NCBI GenBank assembly: GCA_965644315.1 | Contig: CBFFRQ010000094.1 | Coordinates: forward strand, 124,001-188,000 | Source: Caecitellus pseudoparvulus | Taxonomy: Eukaryota > Bigyra: Bicosoecida | Direction of reading: 5' to 3' | DNA length: 64,000 bases | Made by a program: the position numbers and the translations under genes | In this document: positions 20,068-31,200 of the stretch, piece by piece | Layout of the letters: every line of letters begins with the position of its first letter | Numbering within the stretch: the stretch's first letter is position 1 | Notes under the pieces: generated by a model | Database searches by the model: none | What the model was told of the DNA's origin: nothing | Seen by the model: only the letters and a program-made list of their open reading frames with translations

Positions 20068-23000
20068 ATGGCGGCCAGTGCCGATGGGCGCAGCGAGGAG
20101 CAGGGCATCGCAGTGGTTGCGCGCATCCGCCCCCTGGCGTCTGCTGAAGTGCAGGTGCGTGGGGCGCTGGCTGGCCGCTCGCCGCCCAGCCCGCCGTAAC
20201 GGCGGGAAGTCACTGCACACACTGCCGGGCGTACGCAGGCGGGGGAGCGCGTGGGCCTGGAGTGGGACAAGCGCAGCATCACGTGCTCGGACCGCGCCAA
20301 GACGCGCAAGGTGGACTTTGGTGCGCGCCCGGTTTACGGCGTGCGCGGCGCCGGCACGCGCGCACGGTGCACCATTCCCGCCCACAGACCACGTGTACGG
20401 GACTGACGCCACAAACACGGACATTTACACGCAGGCGGTGGCGCCTGTCGTGCAGAGGTGCCTGGAGGGGTACAACGGCACTGTCTTTGCGGTGCGTGGG
20501 GTGCGAAACGCAGCGCCAACGCAGCGACTGAGCACGCTGCCCTCCGCCCACAGTACGGCCAAACGGGCAGTGGCAAGACGTACACGATCTTGGGGCACGG
20601 TGACACGAAGCAAGGCGTGCTGCCTCTGGCCGTGCAGCACGTCTTTTCGCAGGTGCACGCCGAGGCGGCGGCACAGCGGGTGCGTGCGAAACGCAGTGCT
20701 ACCAACGTGGCACGCAGCACGCCGTGCACGCACCGACCCACCGCCCATGACCCGCGGCACTTTGGCACAGGATGCATTTTTCTCAGCGCTGTCCCATGCC
20801 GGCGACAGTGTCTCCCCTGCCACTGTCGCGGCAGGCGTGCCCCGCACCGAATTCCGCCTCAGCGTCAGCTACCTGGAGGTGTACCAAGAGGAGGTGCACG
20901 ACCTGCTGCAGACAGGGGCGCCACCGCCCATGCTGCCAAATGTCAGGCGGCAGGTGTTGCAGGCCATCAGCGAAGGGGTGGCGTCAGGCACGCCCTCCCC
21001 ACCCGGCAGTCGGTCTGTGTCGGTATCCAGCGCCAGCCAGGGGGGGGTCGGCGCGGGGGAGGGGGGTCGAGGGGGGTGAGGGGGTGGGTGGAGGCCCTGT
21101 CCCCCGCTGTGGCGCGAGCACTGGGCCTGGGGGAGGGGGGGGCGGGGGACCCCCCCTCCACCCCCCCTCGCCGCGGCACACCCCCCCCCGACCGCACCGC
21201 CACCGCCGCCTCCGCCCTCGCCACCGCCCTCCTGGGACTAGCCCCCGCTGTGGGCTGGAAGGCCTGCGAGACAGCTGACCTGGCGCTGGGGGGGCCGCCA
21301 CCCCCCCCCGTCGTGTCCAACGCTGCCTTGCGACGGGGGGCCAATGGGGTGGACAAATCGGGCCTCCTGCGGCAGAGGCTGTTCGTGCCGCCCCGTGTTC
21401 CGCCTTGGAGCACCGCTGCGCGGCGTGTGGTGGAGGCGGGGTACGCCGGCACAGTACCCGCCTGTGGCCGCAACCTGGCCATCTCCCACGACGACCCCGT
21501 GGCAGGTGCGGTGCTGCCTGACCTGTGGGCTGTCCCGGTGGTGTGTGTGGAGGATGCCATGGCGTTGGTGGCCCGGGGTGAGGGCAACCGGCACTACGGC
21601 TCGCATGCCCTGAACGTCGGCTCCTCACGCTCCCACACCCTGTTCCGCCTGCACGTGCACCGCAGCCAGTGGGAGCCGGCGGGGGCGGGGGGTGGACCCG
21701 GGCGCTGGAGCGCCACCTCCTCCCTCCTCAACATCGTGGACCTGGCTGGGTCGGAGCGGCAGAAGGAGACTCGGTCCGTCGGCGCACGCCTGAAGGAGGG
21801 CGCCTCCATCAACAAGTCTCTCACAGTGCTGGCTCGAGTCATCGCGGCACTGTCCCGGGCAGGCCGGCGCAAGGGTGGGGGGGGCGGCAGCGGGGCGGCA
21901 TCCCCCACCGCGGGAGGGGGTGGAGGAGGGGGGACACCGCCCCCTGGTCGCACCCGGGCCGCGTCGGATGCCGTGGGGGGGTGGGGGGATGACGCAGGGT
22001 CGGTGGCATCCACGGGGTCGGCGGGGTCCGGCTGGTCGGCGGGGTCCCCCCCCCGACGGGGCCGCCGTCGGGGCCTCAGCATGGGCAGCGCCCTGGGCCG
22101 CACCGGGTCCGCTGCGGGCCGCGGTGTGGGCCACGTGCCATACCGCGAGAGCAAGCTTACGCGCCTGTTGAAGCAGAGCCTGGGGGGCAACTCTCTCACC
22201 ACGGTGGTGTGCACGCTGACGCCAGGTGACTCCGCCATCGCCCACTCCCTGTCCACGTTGCACTTCGGCCAGGCCTGCCGCGCCGTCAAAAACGCCGTCC
22301 GCAAAAACGTCCTCAAACCGCCCTCCCCCGACCCCGCCGCTGCCCTGGCCGCAGCCCTGGATGCCGAGCGCGCCGCAGCCAGCGAAGCCTCAGCCCAGGC
22401 CGCCGCCGCTGTCACGTCGCTGGCCGCGGCACAGTCTGAGTCAGCAGCGCTGCGGGAAGCACTTGCCGCGGCGCGGGAAGAGGCGGCGGCGGCGGGGGCA
22501 GCGGCGGCCGCATCCCAGCGGGAGCTGGAGCAGCAGCGCGCTCAGGCGGACCAGGCCGCCACCGCCACGTCACGCCGGCTGGCGGAACAGACGGCAGTGC
22601 AGCTGCGTGAGGCATGGGCGGAGGTGGATGACACACGGGCGGCGCTGGGCACGGCACAGCGGCGGCTGGCGCAAGCGCAGGTGGCGCTGGGCGTGCGACA
22701 CTTGCTGGGGCGAGGGGGCGGCGCGGTGACTCACCAGGCAGTTTCGTTGCTGGGAGTCACTGCGGGGCCCACGGCGGTGTTGGAGGGGGGTGCAGGGGGG
22801 GGTCGGCAGGCGGCACCCCGTCTACCGCTGCTCCTGGGACAGGAGGTGGGGGCGGACCCCCCCTGCACCCCCCTGCCCCAGGATGAGGCTGCGGTGGCGG
22901 CACCCCCCCTCGACACCCCCTCCCTCACACTGCGTCGACGCCGTGCGAGTGTGGCGCTGGGGCAGGGGCTGGCGGACCGGCTGTTCCGTGTTCCGCCCAT

Positions 23001-25101
23001 GGACACCATGACCCCCGGTGGACGCCCCCCCTCACCCCCCCCTGTCGTGGCGGCGGTGTCCTCTCCCGGGGGTGACTCCCTGGCCTCCTTCGGACTCGGT
23101 GGCGGGGAAGACGACACCGAAGTGGTGAATGCGGGGGGTGGGGCAGGTGACACCGCCCCCCCTCTGGGCGGATCCCTGGCCCTGCCCCACCCCCAGGGCA
23201 TGGTGCTGGTGCCAGTGGGGTGTGTGACTCCCCAACGCACCACCCTGCTGCCCACCACCCCCACCACCGCCGCCATCCTCCACGCCGCTCAGCGGGCGGG
23301 GGGCCTGGAAACTGCCCTGCGAACCGTGTCCGCTGCCACCGCAGCCCGCCTGGCCGCCCTCACACACCGCGCTGAGACGGCGGAGGGCGCCGCTGCCGCA
23401 GCCCAGCGCCTGCAACGCACCACACAGACCGAGGCCGACGCCCTGGCGGCAGAGGTCGCGTCCCTGCGCACAGCACTGGCGCGAGCGGAGCACGAAGCTG
23501 CAGAGGCGAAGCAGCGAGCAGAGGAGGCGGAGGCCGCCTTGTCCGCTGGGCGGAACATGCTGGAACAGCAGCAGGAACACATGCGTGCTCGCGAAGCGAA
23601 AGTCGCGGCGGCAGAGGCGCGCAACGCAGCAGCGCAGGACGCAAACGCGAAACGCACCGCGGCGCTGACTGTGGCGTTTGCACTGGCACGACACGGCCTG
23701 CGACGCGGCGCGACCTTGAATCGTGCCGCTGCCTCGCAGCGCCAAGAGGCCGAAGCTGCGACTGCCGCTGCAGCGACGGCTGCGCAACGTCTGCGCGAAG
23801 CCGAGGCGGCAGCAGCTTCACGGACCGCAGCTGCCGCTGAGGCTGCTGCTGCTGCGGAGCGCGACTTGGCGCGGCGGGAAGAGGCCTTGGCGACAGAGGC
23901 GGCGGCAGTGCGGCGGCAGGCCATGGCGGCTGACAGTGTGGCGCGAGAGGCAGAGGCAGCTGCCGCCGCCGCCGCTGCCGCCAAGGCTGAGGCAGATCGA
24001 GCGGCGGAGGCGGCGGCAGAGGGGTGGCGGGCGCTGGCTGCGGAGCAGGCGGAACATGCGGAGAAAGTGCGGGGATTTGCCGCGCGGGCCGCGGGGGTGG
24101 AACAGCGCGAGGCGTTGCTGGAGGCGGCCGAGGCGGCCGTGCGTAATACGGCGGCGGAGGTCGTGCAGGCGGGCGCGGCACCCCCCCTGCCCCCCCCCTC
24201 CTCCACGCAGTCCACCCACGCCCCCCCCCTCCAGGACACCAAGCCAGCCACACAGGCGGTGACACGTGGCGAGGTGGGCGGCACGCTCACCCCAGCTCAG
24301 TGCGCTGCCTGGGCAGCTCGCCTGGCAAGTCGCAGTGCGACCCTGGACGCTCGGGAGAGCGAGCTCGCCGATCACGCCGCCTGGCTAGCCCGGAGTCTCG
24401 CCGAGACACGGCGCGCCACAAGTGCCGCCACACTGGCGGTGCTGAGTGGGGGGGTGAAGGGCGAGGGGGGGCGGGGTCCCCCCCCCACTGCGCCGTACAC
24501 CGCCCCCCCCACCTCCTCCGGGGTGGGGTCCGGCACCGCCACGCCAGAGGTGTACATGCGCGTGCAGCCTGCACCAGTGCGGGCCGCTGACGTCACGCGT
24601 GCCCTGCTGGATGGGGTGGGGGGGGGTGAAGGGGGTGCCAGGCGCCTGCCCACCAGTGTGGCAGTGGCCCAAGGAGGCGGAGGCGGAGGGGGGGTCAGTG
24701 CCCAGCGGGAGGGGGCGTCTGGCGGAGGTGATGGCGCGTTGGACACGCATGGTGTGGCTTCGGGGGGGAGTGCGGGGTCCACCCCGATCGAGGGGGTGTC
24801 CAGGGGGGGTACCGCCCCTGCAGCGGACACGGCCCCCCCGGACACCGTGGTGCCACCAGTGGCGCCACAGGTCCCCACCAGCATGCACTGCACACGACGG
24901 GCGCGCAGTGTGCCGGTGCGGCAGCTGGTGACTCCTGCACAACGCAGCACGGAGGCGAGTCACTCCCGCGTCACGAAGGAGTCCTTTGCCTGGCAAGACC
25001 TGTCCAGCGTGCCCAGCGTGGGGGGTGGCGGGCCAGATGTGGCCGTGGTCAGCGTTAGCCTGAGTCTGGACGACAGTTCAGATGCAGAGGGGGAGGTGTG
25101 A
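20068..25101 (+). CDS. Kinesin motor protein with long Ala-rich coiled-coil tail
   Basis: Exons 20068-20154, 20239-20320, 20388-20491, 20554-20679 and 20771 onward, joined in phase. The N-terminal motor shows VVARIRPL, YNGTVFAYGQTGSGKTYT (P-loop, K99), YLEVYQEEVHDLLQ, NVGSSRSHTLF (switch I), IVDLAGSERQKE (switch II), KEGASINKSLTVL, YRESKLTRLLKQSLGGNS and LHFGQACRAVKNAV leading into the neck. This is an ATP-driven microtubule motor. Two large low-complexity insertions break the motor. The reading frame shifts between about 20910 and 21094: a 74-nt GT-AG intron 21020-21093 would restore it but has a G-rich, pyrimidine-free 3' end, so an indel in the G runs is also possible. The tail is a long Ala/Glu/Arg coiled coil (about 22330-24420) then a disordered end. 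Subfamily not assigned. Confidence 0.88.
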
Positions 25102-25252
25102 CCCCCCCCCCGCCCCCTTCAAAACTGCCACTCTGCCAGCACGTGCCACATGTCACTTGCATTGCAATCCACACCACCCACACGCACAACGACATTGCTC
25201 AACACCCGCTTGCACCAGGCGAGCAAAGGGTCTGTCCCCCCCCGCACCCCCC

Positions 25253-28200
25253 TCACAGCCCCCTCACCCGCAAACCGCGGGATCGCCCTCGCGGCACGGC
25301 GTCCAGACCACCCCTCACCCGCCGAGGATGCCGTGGAGTCAGCCGGCCGTGGGACGGGGCGCGCCCTGGTCGTGAGGAGGAGGAGTCACTGTCCACCGGG
25401 TCAAGCCGTGTTGAAGTTGAAGTTGAAGTTGGGGCGCACGTGTGCTGGCTGGGCCCACTGCCCAGCTGACCTGCAGCCGCCCTGGGCAGAGTGCTGTGCC
25501 CAGCGGCTGACAGCACTGCTTCGGGGTGGGCGGCCGCAGCGGCAAGTACTTGCGCCAAGGCATCCGCTGCGGCAGGTTCAACGTGTGGAGTGCTCGCGGC
25601 TGGCCCCGACTCCGGGGAGGCAGTAGAAGTGGCGGCAGGCGGCGCTGGTTCCATAGTCGTGCGGGGGGGGTGTTGGCGGGGACGGGAGCGAGCCCTGTGC
25701 AGGGAGGTGTAGGTGGACGGGGCGCCGTGGAACCCCCCTCCCACACGCACGACGGGGGGTCGGACCAGGGGGGGTGTCCCGCCGGGGCCACCCCCCTCCA
25801 CCTGCCAGTGCGGGGGGCCCTCACCGCACCGCCCCGCCCCATTCACAGCGCGCCAGTACGCACGCCCACCCCGCACTTTCTGCACTTCCTCAGAAGGGCG
25901 TTTCGCAACTTGTTCCGTGAGAAACGCCGCAGGGGCCGCGTTCCGCTGCCCCTGCGTTGCGAAGCGGCAGCTGCCGGACGCCGCCGCCGTCAACGAATCT
26001 GTGGTGGGCCGCACAACCCTGCGCAACACAAGGCCCGTGGGGTCTGTTTCGCCGGCACGGGGGGGTGCCTGGTACTTGTTGTGGGAGGTGGGGTGCAGGA
26101 GGGGGGTGTGGCACCCCCCCTCGCTCAGCACACAGCTGCGCTCACCGCCCAAACTCATGGCAAGGCCGCCGTCAGCCCGAAGGCCAGGCGAGTCCCCAGC
26201 ACGTGAGCGAGTCACCGCGTCCATGGCAAGTGGTGGCGCAATTCTGCGGGAGGTGGGCCCACCCCCTTGCGGGCTGCGCAGGGCGCGTTGCACTTGGACT
26301 GCTTGTCGGGTTGGCGTGCGGCGGCGGGGGGAGGTGACTCCTGGAGTGCTGCCTGTCGGGTCATGGCCGGCACCTTCCCCACTCGGAACACCACCTTCCT
26401 GCTGTTCTGTGAAGCGCACTGTTCCGCCTTCCTCTGCCTCGGCTCCCTTGTCCACCAGGTCGCTGGGGGGGGCGGCCGAGTCACCGCCAGCGGCTCGGCG
26501 AGGCAGCGTGCAACGCAGCGTGCCTGGCTCTGGCACAGCGAGGTCGGAACACCGCAGGCTAGCTGCGAACACGGCATGCGCATCTGCAGCTGTTCTGCCC
26601 GAGTACCCCTCTGGAAAGTGCACGCCGTTCACGGTGCCACCTTCACACAGAACACGCGTGGAGGCGCGGTGTTCCGACAACGCAGCACGCGGAGAGGCCA
26701 GTGACACACGCACAACGGGGGTGGCTGGCACCCGCCCCGGGCCGCCCCCATGTCCCCCCCCCCCTACACGCGCAAACCGGTCCGCTGCTACAGTCACCGA
26801 CGCATCAAGCGCGCTCGTGTCAGAATCAGACCCTTCCCCGCTGACACCACAGGGCGCCACGCACGGCACCGCCACGACAGCCGGCGAGGGCCCAGCACTC
26901 AGTTCTGCGGGCGGTGCCACGAGAGGGGGTGGTGTTCCGGCATCAGACGCCTCAGACGCGACGCTGCCTGCGACGGGGCTGCTGACACCAGGTGCGGCTG
27001 CGGAGAATTTGTGGGTGGGCGGCGGAGAATATCCACGGTGCACTTCGACCTGCGTCTCGGACACCACGCCGCCCTCCCCATCAGGCTTGGGCAGGTCCCC
27101 AGGGTCGCCCCAGCCCCCCTCGCCGGCCCCGGGGGCGCCAAACGTGCCGTCGCCAGACGGAGTCACTTCAGACAGCCGCTGCCGCAGAACAGCACGAGTC
27201 ACCCCGCCCCCCTCATCCACCCCGATACGGGCAGAAGAAAAGTGGTGCACTGCCTGCATCGCGCCCAGCACCTCCCCCGCCTCCAGGCGTCGGAGGGTGT
27301 CACGCACGCCAGCGGCCACTGCAAATTCCGCAGGGTCCACCGGCCCCCCCTCACCCCACCCGCCGTGGGCATGCCCCTGCAGGACGGCGTGTTGCAGGGC
27401 TGTGGAGGTGGTCTGCAACCCACGCATGTGACGTTCCAAGCGGCGACGGTAGGCGGGGTCGACCTCGGCGCGGTGTAGGTCGCGCACGCCGAGCGTGCCT
27501 GGACTGTACGCCGCAGACACCGGCGAACCCCCTGGCGCTGACCCCCCCCGCAGGGACGTGGCACCCCCCTTGTACCGCGTGCGACCAGTCCTTGATGTGC
27601 TGGTGATGTGCGGGGACCCTGATGCGGGACTGATGATGGTGCCGGGGCTGAGGGCGGACGCCGTGTGAGTGGCGGCGTGAGCGGCAGCAGCAGCACGGGC
27701 TGCAGCTCGCAGTGCCTGAGGGGGTGACGAGGGGGGCACGTGCCGAGTCAGCGTCGCTCGCAGCCCACCCCCCGCCGCAGCGGTGCTGGGTGACAGAGAC
27801 CGCAGCACTGCGTCCACTTGAGTCACGGGGGGGGTGCTCGATTCACTGCCTGGGCCGTCACGCCCTGCCTCGTAGTCCCCCGCCCCCGCCCCTGCCAGTG
27901 CTGGGGACGCCACGTCACTGGTGTAAAAGGCAGTGGGCTGGACGAGGGCGGACCCCCCCTCACCCCCCCTGGCCATGTACTCCAGCGTGGCCTGGTGCCG
28001 GAACAGCGCAGCGGCAGCACGCGGTGCAGGCGTCGCGAAGGGGGACGCCACCCCCCCTCCCTCCTGCCGGGGGGTGCTGGGGATGCTCGTGACTGTGGCA
28101 GTGCTGGGGCTGGGGTGACGGCCGCTGGCGCGTAATACGGCGTGTGCCGCCGCCGTTCCTGCCGCCCACGCATCCTGCACCTGCCGCGCACTGGGGCTGG

Positions 28201-31200
28201 CGGTGGCCGGCCCCGGCGTGTTCCATGTTCCGTGTTCCGCGTGCGGCCACTTGACGCTGCGACCTCCTCCATCCCGCCCACTGCGCGGCGTCGCGGCCGC
28301 CACCTGCCCCGCCCACGAGTCAGGCGAGGGGGACGATGAGTCACTGCTGGGGTCGGGGTCGGCACTGCCGTCGCCGCCGCCCGCTTCCGCTGCAGGCGCG
28401 GACTGGGCCGACCCCTCACCCCGCCGGCGGCGAGTCGCCTGCAGGGCTGCATGGCTCAGCTCCTCCTCGTTGCTGTCGGGGGAGGAGGGTCGGTGGGGTC
28501 GGCGCCTGCGACCTGCCGATGCGACCTCCATGCCGTGCACCCCTGGCTCCGCCTTCTGCGCCTCCAACACGGCGTGGATGAGGTCGGGGAGGGGGATGCG
28601 GGTAGTGGGGGCGGCATCCCCCCCCTCACCCGCCCCGCTCCTCAGTTCATGGTACAGCCGATTCCGCTGCGAAACTGACACATCCAGCTGGTCCAGCGCG
28701 ATGCCCGCTCGGCGTAGGCGGTTCAGGAGGTTGGCGGCGGGGGTGGCGCCACGCCTCCGCACACTGGCCCCACTCCCCGCAGCGTACAGTGCCTCCAAGG
28801 CCGCCCGGTCCACCAGCACGGTGGGGGCGCCGGGTGTGTGTGTGCGGATGGCAGTGACGGCGCCGACCCCCCCTGCCGCGGGCGTGAGGGGGGGCTCACC
28901 CTCCCCTGGAGGGGGTGTTGGCGGCGGCATGCCCACCACGCTACTTGGCGTTCCCCCCACAGCCAGGTGCAGTGGTGGGCTTTCAGGCGTGGACGGCGCA
29001 GTGCTGCCGTGCGGCGTGCTGGCGACGGGGCTTGCTGCCTTCGCCTTGCTGCGTTTCGCTGTCTTGCTGCGTTTCGACTTCCGCAAGCGGCGCCCCGCTG
29101 CCAAGGCTGCTCGGGAGTCCTTCGATTGGCCCTTCGTGGAGCGCCGCCTCGGCAACGCAGTAGGCTCCTGCTGCGTTTCAGCTTGGTCGGGTGGCGACTT
29201 GGAGCGCGCCTCTGCACTTGGCACGGCCTGCAGCATGGCTGGAGCGCGTTGCTCGGACATGCCTGGTTGAAGTGTCTCGTGTTCAATCACGCTGTGACCT
29301 TCTGATTCGCGTTCGTGCATGCCGTGTTCTTGCATGCCTTGCCTTTGCGTGTGTTCTTGCTGCTCAGGCACCCCACCCATGTCCCGTTCTTTGATATGAA
29401 CGCTGGGCGGTGTGGGCTGGCAATCTGCAGGTGCAGGGCTGCCCCCCTCCTGGCGCGCCGCGCCACCCTGCGGAATTTGGGGCCGCACCTGCGGAGACAA
29501 AGCCAGACGAGCCGCTGCGGAGGGGGATGCACCGCCCAAGGCCTCGCCTGGCGGCAGCTGGGGGGGCGAGGCAGCCACCAATGCCGCCGCCGCCGCCTCC
29601 ACGCCTGCCCGCCCAGCGCGGAACACAGGACGCAGATCCACACGCACCTCCCCCCGGTGGTGCGAAGCAGACCTGGGGGTCGGCTTGGTGTCGCTGTGCC
29701 GGTCGCTGCGACGGCGCAGAACGGACACAGTGCGCGGGGCACTCACAGCCCTGCGACGAGCAGGGGGGCGGGCGTTTCTGACAGGCGTGTTCTGTTCTGC
29801 ACCCGGAACAGGACCTTGCCCCCTCTGGGCTGTGAGTTTTTGAGTGTGGCGCAGGAGGTCCAGCGACCGCTGGTGCCAGTGGGCGAGGTCGGTGGGCGAC
29901 GGAGCTTTGTGCATGCGACCAAGCACCGAGCGAGTGTGGGTGTCTGGTTCAGGGGCAGGAGGCGGTGGCAGCAGGCCTGCGCCTGACCACACACGTGCTG
30001 TGGGTGGCTGCGACACGTACAAGTCCAGAGGGGGGTGTGCAGGTGGGGGCGGTGGGGGTTCTGCGTGCGACCTGCCGTGTGCGAGCCCCGCCCCACCAGC
30101 CACGCGCCGCAACTCCGCACGTGACGCGGCAATCGGCGACCCAGCCTGAGGGGGAGGGGACCGGGCGCGTTCAGTTTGAGCCGCGTAATACGCCCGGTCC
30201 AGCTGCACCTGCCCATGGGCCGGCAGTGGTGGCGAGCCCACCAGCCGCGCAGGCTGTGCTGCATGTGTCACAGCGAGCCACCGCGACCAGCCCCGTCGCA
30301 GAGCCGCGCGTCGCAGCGCCCGCGACACGTGCAGCACCAGCAACACCACCAATGTGTACAATTCAGCTGGTTTGTGAAACTGCAGTGCCTGGGCGGGGGG
30401 CCTGCCGCTCTCAGGCACCTGGTGCAGGGCAGGTGCCGTCGAATGCTCCGACCGTGCAGCCCGCACTGGAGACAGGGCAGCGGCGACGGCGCCTCGTGTC
30501 GCAGGCGTCGACCCCCGTGCCGCTTCGCCACTGTTCGTGAGATGGGCAGCTTGCACCCCCCCTTGCACGGTGGGAGCAGGGGTGTGCAGGGGGGCACGAC
30601 GAGAGCCAGGCGACGCGGCCACACTTCCGCCCAAGTACCGGTGCACTTGCTCCGTCGATCGCAGCGAGAACCGCAGTGCAGGCGCGGTGGGGGAGGCTGC
30701 AGTGCTGTGCAGAACTTGCGTTTCCATGCCGGGGATGTGGTCTGGTGGCGGTGACGAGGAGCGAGGCGAACCAGACACAGACGAGGAGTCCGAGGTGCCA
30801 TGTTGCACTTGCCACTGCTCGCTGCCACTACCCTCGCTGCTACTGCCGTCGCTGCTACTGCCGTCGCTGTGGCTGGCGGCACTGCTGGACAAGCTTTCTG
30901 AAGCATTGTCGCCACTGCTGTCGCCACTGCTGTCGCCACTGCTATCGCTGGGCGCGCGGGCTGGGGAGTGACGTCGCTGTGCCGGGGCGCTGTGGCCAGT
31001 TGGTTCTGGGGAGCGCGTGGCACCCGCAGCCCGAACAGCAGCACGAACACCACCGGGAGCCACATACGTGCCTGCCCCATCTGGCATCGCTTGCAGGCCT
31101 GTGGCGCCCCGATTCAGCTCCTCTGCCACCAAGGGTCGACCCAGGTCGGGGGGTCTGGCTGGGCTCCGCGGGCGGTGTCGGTGCGAATCGGGAACCCCCC

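Noticed and set aside
23289-24290. 333-codon minus-strand Ala/Ser-rich frame
   Set aside because: Mirror of the kinesin Ala/Glu coiled coil; pure composition effect.
25713-27431. 572-codon plus-strand frame
   Set aside because: Antisense of the giant disordered-protein gene, with no ordered segments.
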